Source: Spirodela intermedia (Eukaryota; Streptophyta; Magnoliopsida; Alismatales; Araceae). Taken from it: a stretch of 64,000 nt of DNA. The stretch covers positions 3,408,501-3,472,500 of the forward strand of contig LR746281.1 in assembly GCA_902729315.2 (NCBI GenBank), in the 5' to 3' direction. This document shows positions 23,770-37,199 of this stretch, in pieces. The notes under the pieces are model-generated. The model saw only the letters and a list, made by a program, of their open reading frames with translations. It was not told where the DNA came from and did not search any database. The first letter of the stretch is position 1; each line of letters opens with the position of its first letter. A program made the position numbers and the translations under genes.

Positions 23770-24424
23770 TCAAGAGTCAAGCATTGTACTTATTTTCTTT
23801 ATTATGATGGTTTCTTTGTCTTAAGTCAGTCCAACCCATTTTAGTCAGCCCATGTTATCTTCGTCAACAATGAACCAAACTAGCCCAACCGATTGTGGCT
23901 TAGGCTGATTTGATTCTTTCTACAGCTAACATGACAAATATCATAACAATCAATGAAATAACTTCACAGTCAACAACTTGAGGATATTGGTCTTGAAAAT
24001 CAGTTTCAGCTATAATCAATCCAGAATATATAAGTTTACATTTTTCACACCCAAGAAAATCCTAAGATCGCATTTTGGTTGACCTTTTCACTCTCAAGTG
24101 CCATAAGGAACTTCCCTTAGCGGAGACTGAATATCCACTCTCAACTTTGCAATAATACACTTGGAGAAAGCCGGGGCTCCGCGCTCTATCTGCTCTATCA
24201 GCTATCAGTTGGCGTTACGCGACTTCAGTTGACAAAAACAAACAACATGGCGCAAGCGCCCGATAAAGCCTAATCCGAATCTCTCTTTGGGCAATAAGTG
24301 AAATAAGGGCATTAACCGTTCTCCCATTTTCTCTCTTTGGTGGCTCTATCTCTCCATCTCTCAATCACAGACTTTTGAAGGTTGGAGGAGAGAGGTTGTG
24401 ATTATTTGACTTAAATTATTTTCA
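23770..24424 (+). repeat. 3' LTR of the first copia element, with extra internal sequence
   Basis: It begins TGTCAAGAGTC after the polypurine tract and ends TTTTCA. It aligns to the 5' LTR on both sides of an extra segment of about 345 bp (23937-24285). Confidence 0.65.
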
Positions 24425-24829
24425 CATTAACTTTACCCATGAAATTAATCCCTTATGAAAGCAACCTAATCACCAATCCTGATGGTAGCAAAGGGACATT
24501 TAACAAGCTCCACATTATTTAGACGTCCCATCAAGGGTGATGGAACCATTTATCTCATAAGGGGTATTGTGGGGAATAGGCAAAGGTGGCCCTTCCACAT
24601 AAATAAGAGGGTCCCACTTCCATCTAAGGTAGAGTGAGAGTAACAATCAAGTGGTTCCCTCTTTCTACCAATGTATCTCTTGGTTAGAGTGAATATCTCC
24701 TTTGAGCAGTAGCTTCCACAAGTCCAATTGGAAGGGAAGAAGACTGCTTAAGTGTCAAGTGAGCATCCAAGGCCGCACACGACACAATAATTGAGGTATG
24801 TCTTCTGTTCACTTGTTCACCAACATAAC

Positions 24830-25086
24830 AGTGACCCCTAGAATTCAACCTTGGTAATGTGGTCAACGACAAAGGCCCATTGAGGTCAACCAAAAACTGA
24901 CAATAGAGGAACAAATGGTGAACACAGCAGATAATTACTGAGATCATTGGAGATTCTATTCACCGGCATGACAGTAACACTTAGATATCAACCTTAGTAA
25001 CATGGTCAACGACAGAGGCCCATTGAGGTCAACTGGAAGCTCACAGTAGAGGGACAGAAGGCGAACAAAGCAGATAATTACAGAGC

Positions 25087-25090
<4 letters not shown>
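24830..25090. repeat. Tandem duplication (143-bp period) of the 3' end of the next gene
   Basis: GGTCAACGAC occurs at 24861 and 25004, each followed by AGGCCCATTGAGGTCAAC and GCAGATAATTAC. In the right copy this runs into the stop codon and last codons of the gene at 25087 (TCATCGAGGCTCCTGCATCC). In the left copy the matching segment is TCATTGGAGATTCTATTCACC. A further partial start lies near 24810. The interval 24425-24829 holds nothing else recognised. Confidence 0.75.
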
Positions 25091-27804
<2,714 letters not shown>

Positions 27805-28080
27805 CTCCTCCCTCCCCCCCACCTCCCTCCTCACCCGCCGCCGCCGCCACCGTTTCTTGTCTCCCACGACGGAGGAGAATCGCAAGCATCCGGCGTCGAG
27901 AACATTTGAAACTTCGCGACGGCTCCGGTCAACTTAATGTTGGAAGCATTTCCTGAATGATGACCATTTCTGGAATTTTCTTGGAAGCTTTTGGGAAGTT
28001 GGATAGACATCCGCTTCCCGACTACACTGTGGGGCCCACTATTCCTCGTCCCAATCAATGAACAGGGTTAAGATCGTAAT
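27805..28080 (-). promoter_or_regulatory. Upstream leader/promoter of the small-protein gene
   Basis: A GC-rich purine tract lies directly upstream of the ATG on the minus strand, with AT-rich sequence beyond 27930. No TATA box is placed with confidence. Confidence 0.3.
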
Positions 28081-28339
28081 CCAACATTTCATCCTAATCA
28101 TATTCTTATACATCTTCTTGATTAGGGGAGGAGGGTGCGCTTGCAGAGACCCATGGTGAAGAAATTGGATTACTGGGACAATGGATCTAGTGATCCATGG
28201 CCAGCCATCTTCGTTCCTAAGTATCGCCCATTTAATTTATAAGAACTTTGAGATATATTTTATAATTGTCTCTCATAAATTTCAATCAAAATGTCATTAC
28301 GAAGTTAGCAAAGATCATTGGGAATCAATAAAAACATCA

Positions 28340-29217
28340 CTTTGACGTTGACATGGAATGATCATATGATGAATGACACCTAATATCTAATGGATTGATT
28401 ATGATGACCATAACATTGTTGAAACCAACTTAGCATGCATCCCATGGATGAGTTTTGAAGTGGAAAATGTTTTATAATTAAAATTTAGTATTGAGATAAA
28501 ACAAATAAAAAGATTTTTGATCCCTCATAACCCAAGGAAAAAATAATATGAAGATGATGATAGTGATCAATAAAGACCATCCTAAAGACTCAAAAAGTAT
28601 TTGCCATTAGCTATAATTTCTAACTATTGTCACTAGAATGAACACGAGTAGGATTGATGATGATCTTATGATGAATGGCTCCTGATATCGAATGGATTGT
28701 TTATGATGATCACATCATTGTTGAAACCAACTTCGCATGCATCCCATGCATGAGTTTTAAGTGGAAAATGTTTTATAATCTAAAATTTAGTATTGAGATA
28801 AAAAAAATAAAAATATTTCTGATCCTCATAACCTAAGGAAAAAATGATGACGATGATGTCAGTAATCAATAAAAATCATCCTAAAGACTCAGAAATATTT
28901 GCCACTAGTTATAATTTGTAACTATTGTCACTAGGTGAACACACATAGGATCGATCATGATCTTATGATGAATGACTCCTGATATTAGATGGATTTATTA
29001 TATCATCACAACATGATTGAAACCAAATTGTCTGCATCCCATGTATGAGTTTCAAGTGGAACGTGTTTTCTAATCCAAATTTAGAGTTGAAATAAAAAAA
29101 TAAAAAGATTTCTGATGCCTCATAACCCAATGAAAAAATGATGAAGATGATGGTAGTGATCAATAAAAACCATCCTAAAGCCTCAAAAGTATTTGCCACT
29201 AGTTATACTTTCTAGAG
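28340..29217. repeat. Tandem repeat, ~300-bp unit, about 2.9 copies
   Basis: TATGATGAATG followed by an ATCGAATGGATT-like block starts units at about 28365, 28667 and 28964 (periods of about 302 and 297). Each unit also carries TTGAAACCAA, GCATGCATCCCATG, GTGGAA.GTTTT, ATAACCCAA and a GATGATGATAGTGATCAATAA block in order. Copies are around 85-90% alike by eye. No open frame is conserved across units. Confidence 0.85.
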
Positions 29218-32200
29218 TCATTAGAAGCTTACACTTGGCATCCATTCTTGGAAGTGCTTCAAGTGTTCCACGATATCATTTTCCTAGAGCAAGAACTAGA
29301 GAATGGCTGAAAATACTTGTACTTTACGAGCTATTGGAGGAGAGCCTTTCAATGCCTTTGTAATAAACAACAAAAACCTTATCATACTAGTGTAAGGTAA
29401 GCCTCAACAAATCGCATACGTTTCAAGCCTACAAGAAAATTAAGGTTGCACTCTTATAATCTAACAATATTAAAGGTTTGCCATAATTTTAAAATTATTT
29501 TAATGAAGGAAAAATGATATTTTTGTAATTGCATTACTCCATGTACAAATTTGGCTTTGCACTTTGGAAATCTGCTTTTTTATAGGCTAAGATTAATCTA
29601 ATGAACTTATGAAGGCTTGGAAGCCCAAAGACTTATCACGTTTATTGAACCATAGTATATCTTACATTGGTTGTGTTATTTTTCTTATTTAGCATTTTTA
29701 ATTCGGAACTATGACTACTTTTTAAGACACTTATCGTTGGGGCTTATCTCTTGCCTAGGGCAAAACAAACAAACTGATCAATGTAGGAGCCTACCATCTA
29801 TCTATTCGTCCAATGGAAAAATCATTCAATCAACCCCGCTACTCTTTTCTATATCTTTATATCAGTTTCCCTCGTAGTAGCCTCACGGTTATTCAACATT
29901 TTGAGTGTAAGAAGGGATGAAGGGGGGAATATTGCTTTGCTTGGTTCCTCTATTACTGTACATGCTCACTAACCCAACAAGCGAGGTAAGTTTCTATATA
30001 ACTAGTGATCTCTATAGGTTGCTGAATCTTAGTTTTATGCCCTAATGTAAAGAATATTTCAGGTAAAAGCAGGGCGACGGTAAGCAAAATATCAATATAA
30101 AACATCGTCACTGAAATCACTGGTAGATATTCCTGAATTGCGACATAATGTGAGAGAAAATTGTTCAAAGGTTTTTTTTTTTTTAATGCATGTCTAAGAT
30201 AATTCATGGGTTTGAAGATAGCTTGTCTGCAGAAGTGTGAGGTGTTTATCTTCTTTAGGCCTAAGCAAGTACTGGCTCTCTAGGTTCTTTTCCAATGTGA
30301 CGATCTCCTGTGATGAAAGCAAAGCTGGAACACGCTTCATTAACATTATGACGACTTTGAAGATTCTTTGCTTCTCCGTAGGTCTCCTTCGATTCCCTGA
30401 TTCATTGAGCTTCGTGGGCACCAACTACTTGCTATCAGAGAGGAAAATACAGTGTCCGCATGATGCTGGTGGGGGACGGGCGGTTGTGTCCTCCGAAAGA
30501 GGGATTGTGGACACACCCCACTCTCGTCCTACCTCTCCTTGGGTGTTGCGCAAAATGCTGTCACCCACATTCCCTCGTGGCTCTCTCCCTCTCCCTATCT
30601 ATTTGCCCATCTCTCTCTCTATTGTCATCGAGTCCGGATGGAGTAAGTGTCTCTACCTCAGCAACAAAAGAGAATGATGATATTCCGTGATAAGGGAGCA
30701 TCTGTTCTGTCAGGAAAGCAATAGCTTTCTCTTCTAGAAGAGACGCTTTGTTGTGTCACGGTCCCATGCGATAAGTCTGCCTCCCGGATCTTTCTTGGTA
30801 CAGAAAGATGATGAAAGGAGATTCGCCTGGTGGTCGCAGACATGGAGAACAAGAAGAGCACAAGTCTCAGTTCGTGGGGAGATGAAGATCCTGCGATGGC
30901 AAGGGCCGCAATGAAGTCGAAAGAAGAATCCGTCGCCTGGAACAGCCATCATTAAGACGAAATCACTCCTTCGGGTGAGGAGAGATTCAGCCGCCGCCGG
31001 CGTGCTGGGTTCGTGAAGTGAGTCTGAGCAATGATGACGCCACCAAGACGAAGACTTTGAGGTGGGTTCGTGCCGTAAAAATAGAATCCCTCACACCACA
31101 ATGTCCTTGGCTGGATCTTCCATGAGGGATGACCGAGTCCTTTCTTTTTTCTCGTCTTCTGTTGTTTTATGTGAAAATTCGCTTTTCATTTCAAAAATAT
31201 AAATCCTTATACAATGATTTTTCTACTGTTACTTAGGTGGTCAGCGACAAGAGTGATTATATTAAGATAATGCAGATAAATATAAAATGTTTTCTATGAA
31301 TAATAACTAAAGTGTTCATTACACAGAAAAAACTAAGGAACATCACGTCTGGCTCGAAATGATTAGATTGTCCTATTCGAGATCTAAAACTCCACATTAT
31401 CTGAAAATAGAACGAACTCTGTAGTATCATCTTAAAGTGCTTGAAAGCCGGGGGAAAGGACTTGAGAGAAGACTTGGAGGTTCCTATGGGGATCTTGGGG
31501 CACTCCATTGTGTTGGCAGAAGGCCCAATCTCAGAGAGATAACAATAGCCAGAAGCCGAGTCTGGTGGCCTCTTCCTCCAACCATGGAGCTGATGCGTGT
31601 GGAGATAATGGAGTTGCTGGAGAACCAGTGGGGCTCAATCTGTTAGTTCTCCCGAACAAGGGATTCCGGCGTCCTCTCCTACCCTAGAATAGAACGGTCA
31701 GACTAAGTTGCAAGCTCGCTACCTCAGCTTACGGAAGATCATTCATTTATATCACTATATCCTGCGAGCCTCCCCCTCTCTATTTCTTCTTCCTCTCTGA
31801 ATCTATACACATATACATGAACGGTAAAACTGTGATGAAACTTCGCTAATGGACGATCATTCATATACATCACTGTATGCAGCTAGCCCCCGTCTGCTCT
31901 CCCTCTCTCTCGTTCTCCCCTTTCATGTGGGGGGAACAGGCAACGTCTCAACTTGGATAGCTCTACTTCTCTCTCTCTCTCTCGCTCTCGCTTTCTGTGC
32001 GACAAGCGAGTGAAGACAGCATGGCGATGGTCTGTGCATGAGTTATATGTCTTTTATACAGAAACACACTTATCGAGTTGTCTACGTACGATCAAGGGCG
32101 CCAGCGTCGGACCAGAATGAAGATAAGGCATTCCCTTCTTGGTTAGTAGTTCGTGGGTTGGCGAGTGGGTTTTTGTGACAGGAAAAGGAACGGATAACAG

Positions 32201-33440
32201 CATCCAGCTCACTGGTTTCAAGGCCGAGAGGCTCATCTCAGTCCAATTCTTCTCGATTTAAATCAAAATATACAGTACGAAGGCATAAACGGGGCGAATC
32301 TCATTGATCTCAGGCCCAACCCGGCTTGAGCCCGTCAATTTATCAGCTATGTATTCATGCCGAGGTGTAAGTCGCCTGGCTTGTTAAGAGTTCAAAGTTT
32401 TTAAGCGGACTTGGAATGTTTTAACAGAATCACTGTAACTTTTTTATCATAAATTTCCAATTTAATAATTTAGTATTTTCATTATTTCTGAAGGAAGAAA
32501 TAAAGCGAACTTAATTTTAAGTGGAGACTAATATCGAGATGCTTTAACCTAATGACTTAAATTATAAAGAAAAAAGTGCATTAATAGGAAATAATTATGA
32601 TAGCACGACTGAGTATCAGGCTTAAAAAAACCTTGGTTTTTCAAGTGCCTATCTCATATGCTGATCAGCTAATGTAAACTTTAGGAAATGAAACACTATT
32701 ACCATTGACAAACATTGATTATGAACATTAGGATTACTTAAAATATTTAGAGGAAATACTGGAATAGATTATTAATATTTAGATCACTGAAGTATAATTT
32801 TCTCCTTTTAGTTTGAAAGCATCAGATCATCCGTCAAGAATAATTAACAATTAGCAAATTAGTTACCACAATTATTGATATAGTTATATGCTAACAAACT
32901 ATTTAATTGAGTAGCATTGCGCATTTAACTCACAGTTTAACAACATGAATTATGCTAACAAAGAGCTTTCATAATTTATTAAATAGCCAAGTTGATCGAC
33001 AACATAAATTAATCACTTCCAATCTATAGTGAGATTAATTTGCGTCATATAGTGTGAAACCATATTGATAGACTCCCTTCCTCTATGTTGTCCTACCTTC
33101 AAAGATCCTTGCAACACCATAATAATAAGAAGAGAATCTTTAATAGTTCTACAGGGGAGCCTGGCTGGCACTCAACCACCACCACCACCACTATCATCAT
33201 CATCATCCCTGAGGGTGCAATGCCGAACTTTAAACCAGAGCCATACGCTCGATCGGTTGGAGTGGTTCCAGTCGTTTGGAAGTGATGAAAGGCTTCGGTC
33301 ATGAGAGAACGATGCATAACCATGATAATATGCAGTACAGCCAGTGCGCAGAAGCTGAGAAAGAGGGAGATGGGGACGCAAAGCCGTCGTCTACCCTAGG
33401 CATGTGCTCCCCCCTCACTTTTTTCACATGCCATCGCTTC
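29218..33440. other. Intergenic stretch without a supported gene
   Basis: AT-rich for the most part, with a somewhat more GC-rich patch at 30.3-31.1 and 31.4-32.3 kb. Open frames there are short, lack splice-consistent neighbours and match no family I know. Short CT runs occur near 30580-30620 and 31970-31990, and a CAC/ATC triplet microsatellite lies at about 33174-33210. Confidence 0.4.
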
Positions 33441-33446
33441 TATAAG
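33441..33446 (+). promoter_or_regulatory. Probable TATA box of the glycine-rich protein gene
   Basis: TATAAG lies 54 bases upstream of the ATG, in a C/T-rich setting (GCTTCTATAAGTACCC). This would give a short leader of about 20-25 bases. Confidence 0.6.
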
Positions 33447-33494
33447 TACCCTTCACTCTTGCCTTGATTTCTCCATCCTTTGCTCTCTCCTGTG

Positions 33495-35171
33495 ATGGCG
33501 AGTCTTAGGGTTCTTGGTGCAGCATTTTTGGTGCTACTTGGGGCGCACTTCTGCGCCGCCGGTAGATCCCTCTTCACCTTCGAAGAGTCAGCCTATGGCG
33601 CCGGTCATGGCACTGGAGGAGCCTACGGAAGCTGGGGAGGAGCTGCAGGGGGCTACGGCGGTGGCGGTGGTTCTGGGGCCGGGTATGGGGTAGGGGGACC
33701 TTACGGCTTTGGTACTGGAGGCGGCAGCGGAGGTGGTTCTGGCGCCGGATATGGAGTCGGGGGGGAGCATGGCGGTGGGTATGGAGTCGGGGGGGAGCAT
33801 GGCGGTGGGTATAGCGCCGGAGGAGGCTCGGGCGGCGGCGCCGGGTACGGTGCGGGAGGACAGGGCGGCCATGCAGGCTATGGCAACTGGGGGGAACACG
33901 AAGTCGGCCATGGTGGCGGCGGCGGTGGTGGTAGTGGGGGAGGCTCCGGCTACGGGGCAGGGGGTGAGCATGGTTCTGGGTACGGCAGCGGCACTGGCAG
34001 TGGGGGAGGTGCTGGCTATGGCGCCGGAGGTGAGCACGGCGGCGGCTACGGCAGCGGCACTGGCAGTGGCGGAGGTGCTGCCTATGGCGCCGGAGGTGAG
34101 CACGGCAGCGGCTACGGCAGTGGCACTGGCAGTGGGGGAGGTGCTGGCTATGGCGCCGGAGGTGAGCACGGCGGCGGCTACGGCAGCGGCACTGGCAGTG
34201 GCGGAGGTGCTGGCTATGGCGCCGGAGGTGAGCACGGCGGTGGCTACGGCAGCGGCACTGGCAGTGGGGGAGGTGCCGGCTATGGCGCCGGAGGTGAGCA
34301 CGGCGGCGGCTACGGCAGCGGCACTGGCAGTGGCGGAGGTACTGCCTATGGCGCTGGAGGTGAGCACGGCGGCGGCTACGGCAGCGGCACTGGCAGTGGC
34401 GGAGGTGCTGGTTATGGCGCCGGAGGTGAGCACGGCGGCGGCTACGGCAGCGGCACTGGCAGTGGCGGAGGTGCTGGTTATGGCGCCGGAGGTGAGCACG
34501 GCGGCGGCTACGGCAGCGGCACTGGCAGTGGGGGAGGTGCTGGCTATGGCGCCGGAGGAGAGCACGGCGGCGGCTACGGCAGCGGCACTGGCAGTGGCGG
34601 AGGTACTGCCTATGTCGCCGGAGGTGAGCATGGCGGCGGCTACGGCAGCGGCAGTGGCAGTGGCGGAGGTGCTGGTTATGGCGCCGGAGGTGAGCACGGC
34701 GGCGGCTACGGCAGCGGCGCTGGCAGTGGCGGAGGTGCTGGCTATGGCGCCGGAGGAGAGCACGGCGGCGGCTACGGCAGCGGCACTGGCAGTGGCGGAG
34801 GTGCTGGTTATGGCGCTGGAGGAGAGCACGGCGGCGGCTACGGCGGGGGGGGTGGCAGCGGTGGAGGTGCTGGCTATGGAGTCGGAAGCCTGCATGGTGG
34901 TGGCTACGGCGGATGGCCCGGTAATGGCGGAGGCGGCTCCGGCTACGGCAGCGGCAGCGGAGGCGGTGCCGGCTACGGGGCCGGCGGCGAACACGGTGGC
35001 GGATACGGCGGAGGCGGTGGCAACGGGGGCGGCAACGGCTACGGTGCCGGAGGCGATCATGGCTCTGGGTACGGCGCCGGGCAAGGGTCGGGCGGCGGCG
35101 CCAGCCATGGCGTCGGCGGGGCCGACATCTACGGCGGCTATCCGGGAGGCGCCGGCGGGTACTACCCCTGA
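33495..35171 (+). CDS. Secreted glycine-rich protein with a 22-residue tandem repeat
   Basis: Intronless, 558 residues. The ATG at 33495 is followed by a clear signal peptide: MASLRVLGAAFLVLLGAHFC then AAG/RS, with likely cleavage near residues 22-24. The mature chain is mostly Gly, with Ser, Ala, Tyr and His. Early sequence has GGYG and GVGGEHGGGY units. From about residue 152 come roughly fourteen units close to GAGYGAGGEHGGGYGSGTGS plus GG, then degenerate units and a tail ending GGYYP. Such proteins are known as plant cell-wall or surface structural proteins; the regular Tyr suggests oxidative cross-linking in the wall (inference). No RNA-binding or cysteine-rich domain is present, so it belongs to the repeat-only GRP class. 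Start choice rests on the signal peptide and the TATA box just upstream. Confidence 0.9.
   Translation: MASLRVLGAAFLVLLGAHFCAAGRSLFTFEESAYGAGHGTGGAYGSWGGAAGGYGGGGGSGAGYGVGGPYGFGTGGGSGGGSGAGYGVGGEHGGGYGVGGEHGGGYSAGGGSGGGAGYGAGGQGGHAGYGNWGEHEVGHGGGGGGGSGGGSGYGAGGEHGSGYGSGTGSGGGAGYGAGGEHGGGYGSGTGSGGGAAYGAGGEHGSGYGSGTGSGGGAGYGAGGEHGGGYGSGTGSGGGAGYGAGGEHGGGYGSGTGSGGGAGYGAGGEHGGGYGSGTGSGGGTAYGAGGEHGGGYGSGTGSGGGAGYGAGGEHGGGYGSGTGSGGGAGYGAGGEHGGGYGSGTGSGGGAGYGAGGEHGGGYGSGTGSGGGTAYVAGGEHGGGYGSGSGSGGGAGYGAGGEHGGGYGSGAGSGGGAGYGAGGEHGGGYGSGTGSGGGAGYGAGGEHGGGYGGGGGSGGGAGYGVGSLHGGGYGGWPGNGGGGSGYGSGSGGGAGYGAGGEHGGGYGGGGGNGGGNGYGAGGDHGSGYGAGQGSGGGASHGVGGADIYGGYPGGAGGYYP
33950..34860 (+). repeat. 66-bp coding minisatellite
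   Basis: Consecutive 66-bp units each start near GGTGCTGGCTATGGCGCCGG and contain GAGCACGGCGGCGGCTACGG and GGCACTGGCAGTGG. About 14 copies, differing by a few mostly third-position or single-residue changes (for example ACT for GCT giving GTAY units; GTC for GGC giving one YVAG). The high similarity indicates recent expansion or conversion. Confidence 0.9.
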
Positions 35172-35573
35172 AAGTGGTAGCCTGGAGCTAAGGATCCCAT
35201 CCCGTCTGAAGAATAAGTTCTGAAACGAGAACAGCCCCGGTTACAGAAGGAAATCCATGTTTATCTTTTCGGACCTCCAAAGCTTCTATATTAAATTTAC
35301 ATCCACTAAAGTTAATCCATGCATAAAAAAAGTTCCTATATTTATTAATTTAGAATAAACCCTCGTAAAACCTCTTGACTTAAAAAGTTCTGAAAGTTGA
35401 CGGCTTATTTCCTGCTTGGAAATGAGGAATTTGTCCTACTATATTGGTAATAAATTTAACAACTGATAAATCTGATTCTTAGGAAAAAAGTTGCCTTTCC
35501 ACATAGAACCCAAGTATTCTCACTCTTGCCTTCATCGTCTCTTCCATTCCCCAAGAAAGCCACAAGGCCTCTA
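35172..35573. other. 3' flank of the glycine-rich protein gene
   Basis: AT-rich sequence containing the 3' UTR. No further feature is supported. Confidence 0.4.
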
Positions 35574-36479
35574 AGGGGTCTCACACGTGAGAGTAAACAC
35601 ATGTGGAGCCCATGTATTAAAAGGGATGAACGTTATAAATATAATTAATTTCATGATTTTTCTCCCTTTCTCCTTTTCGTGGCATAGTATTAAAGTTTCC
35701 ATCACTATCACAGCAAAGTCAGGGCTTCCCTCACTGTCAACTTCTCAAGCCATTTCCAGATCTACTTCATGATTAGGGTTAGGAATTATCTCCAACTTCT
35801 CAAGTGGAATTAGGGCTTCTAGTATTGCAAAATCTTCAATCTCCTTGAGTCATCGGTGGTGCTATTTCAACCATGTCCAGCTTCATACTCTAAGGGTAGC
35901 GATAGCATTAGAAAATGTGGTGAGACATCCATCACCATTGTCAATCTCCTCATCTCTCCAAGCCATTTCTAATGATATTTCAAGCTTGACTATCGTCTAA
36001 TCCTAAGGATAGAAAGCAATTTAGAGGAAGACAATGAGAAATCTTTTCGAGGTTCTTTTTTACATCTCTATATCATACTTTGTCACCATCTCACAGCCAC
36101 TGGATAAGATATGGTGCTACTCAATTATTGAAGGAATCTTAATGATCTTCTAAATCACATTTTAATCATTACAAAGAGAGTACAAAGTCAAGGCCCTCTA
36201 GATGAGTTAATTTATACCAACATTCATATTTTTTTTTCAAAAGCTTAATTACTTTTTGAATGACATCACATTTTCGATGATCACTTGATCCCCTATTTTC
36301 TACATCATTCAAATAGTCTAGGTTTAATCCTATCACAACCACTTATAATAAACAATTATGGTTCCTAGAGTTGAGCCATGATTATTTCATTATCTAAGAA
36401 AATAAAATAAATTTTATTGATGGTTCAATATCAAAACTAGCCAAAATAGGCATTACTCTTCTCAAATATTATTAATTTT

Positions 36480-37060
36480 TGAATTGTACACAAAATTTAA
36501 AAAGGCCTTATAGAAATATTTGACCAAGACAATGGGCCCAAATTCTTTCAATTATATCGTAAATTATTTAATAATGGACTGAATCAAGACTATGTAGCCA
36601 CATATTTCACCAAGCTGAAGACTTTATGAGAATTTGAATGATTTTTAACCTTCATGCTTTTATGAGAACTATTATTATGGAGTAAAAGAGCTTAGAAGTT
36701 ATTTTCAATTATAATATTTGATATCATCTTTTAGGGGTTTAAATTATTCTTTTTCTCAAATTTGGGCTCAACTATTGGTTATGGATCCCATTCCATCTAT
36801 AAACAAGGCTTTCTCACTTGTATGTCAAGAAGAGTATTAGAGACATATCAACATTTAACTGTCTCTTTGTATTATTACATTCAATGTTATTATTTTTACT
36901 ATTATAATTTCTCATTACAATAGTCAATGTCATCCATGTTGTACTCATTGGAACTTACATTGGCATACAATTAAAAAATGTTATAAAGTCCATGATTATC
37001 TGCTTTACTATAAATCAAAATAATTTTTTTGTCCATTATCTATTCATTAGACACATTGGA
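36480..37060 (+). pseudogene. Ty1-copia gag remnant
   Basis: Frames in series give a degraded retrotransposon gag: RFDQDNGPKFFQLYRKLF (about 36515-36570), YFTKLKTL (about 36605), and AQLLVMDPIPSINKAFSLV followed by QEE (about 36770-36835). A zinc-knuckle remnant with CHPC..HW..HTIKKCYKVHDY follows (about 36925-37000). Several stops; non-functional. Confidence 0.75.
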
Positions 37061-37199
37061 GGCAAGAGTGAGTGTGGGTGGACATAGGAGAAAGAGTTTT
37101 TCACTTATACGTGATATTAATCCAAATCAATATAGTCAACTGACATCCATACTTTCTATACATATTTCTTTATTTGTAACAATTACTAACATGTAAGAC

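Larger units (their letters stand above)
17160..24424 (+). mobile_element. Decayed Ty1-copia retrotransposon with both LTRs, itself invaded
   Basis: The left LTR is 17160-17497, followed directly by a primer-binding site TGGTATTAGAGCC (17498-17510). The right LTR starts at about 23770, after a polypurine tract (TTGAGGGAGG), and ends near 24424. The two share TTTGTCTTAAGTCA, TAACATGA, TCTCCCATTTTCTCTCT and GTTGGAGGAGAG blocks. A protease remnant (GCCACTGAACATATGACA, read ATEHMT) is near 20540, and reverse transcriptase runs from about 21190 to 23100. Little or no integrase fits between them. Stops and frameshifts are everywhere, so the element is dead. The right LTR has about 345 bp of extra sequence (about 23937-24285) absent from the left. 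I found no clean target duplication. Confidence 0.85.

Noticed and set aside
24170-24260. GC-rich patch that might be a tRNA gene
   Set aside because: No A-box and B-box in the right spacing and no cloverleaf could be drawn.
30194-30952. Several overlapping frames of 70-146 codons in both directions
   Set aside because: No shared domain, no splice logic and no codon-bias pattern like the neighbouring genes; treated as chance frames in a moderately GC-rich patch.
33588-35108. 506-codon minus strand Ala/Ser/Thr-rich frame
   Set aside because: Arises automatically from the 66-bp repeat of the glycine-rich protein; no signal peptide or start context, whereas the + frame has both.
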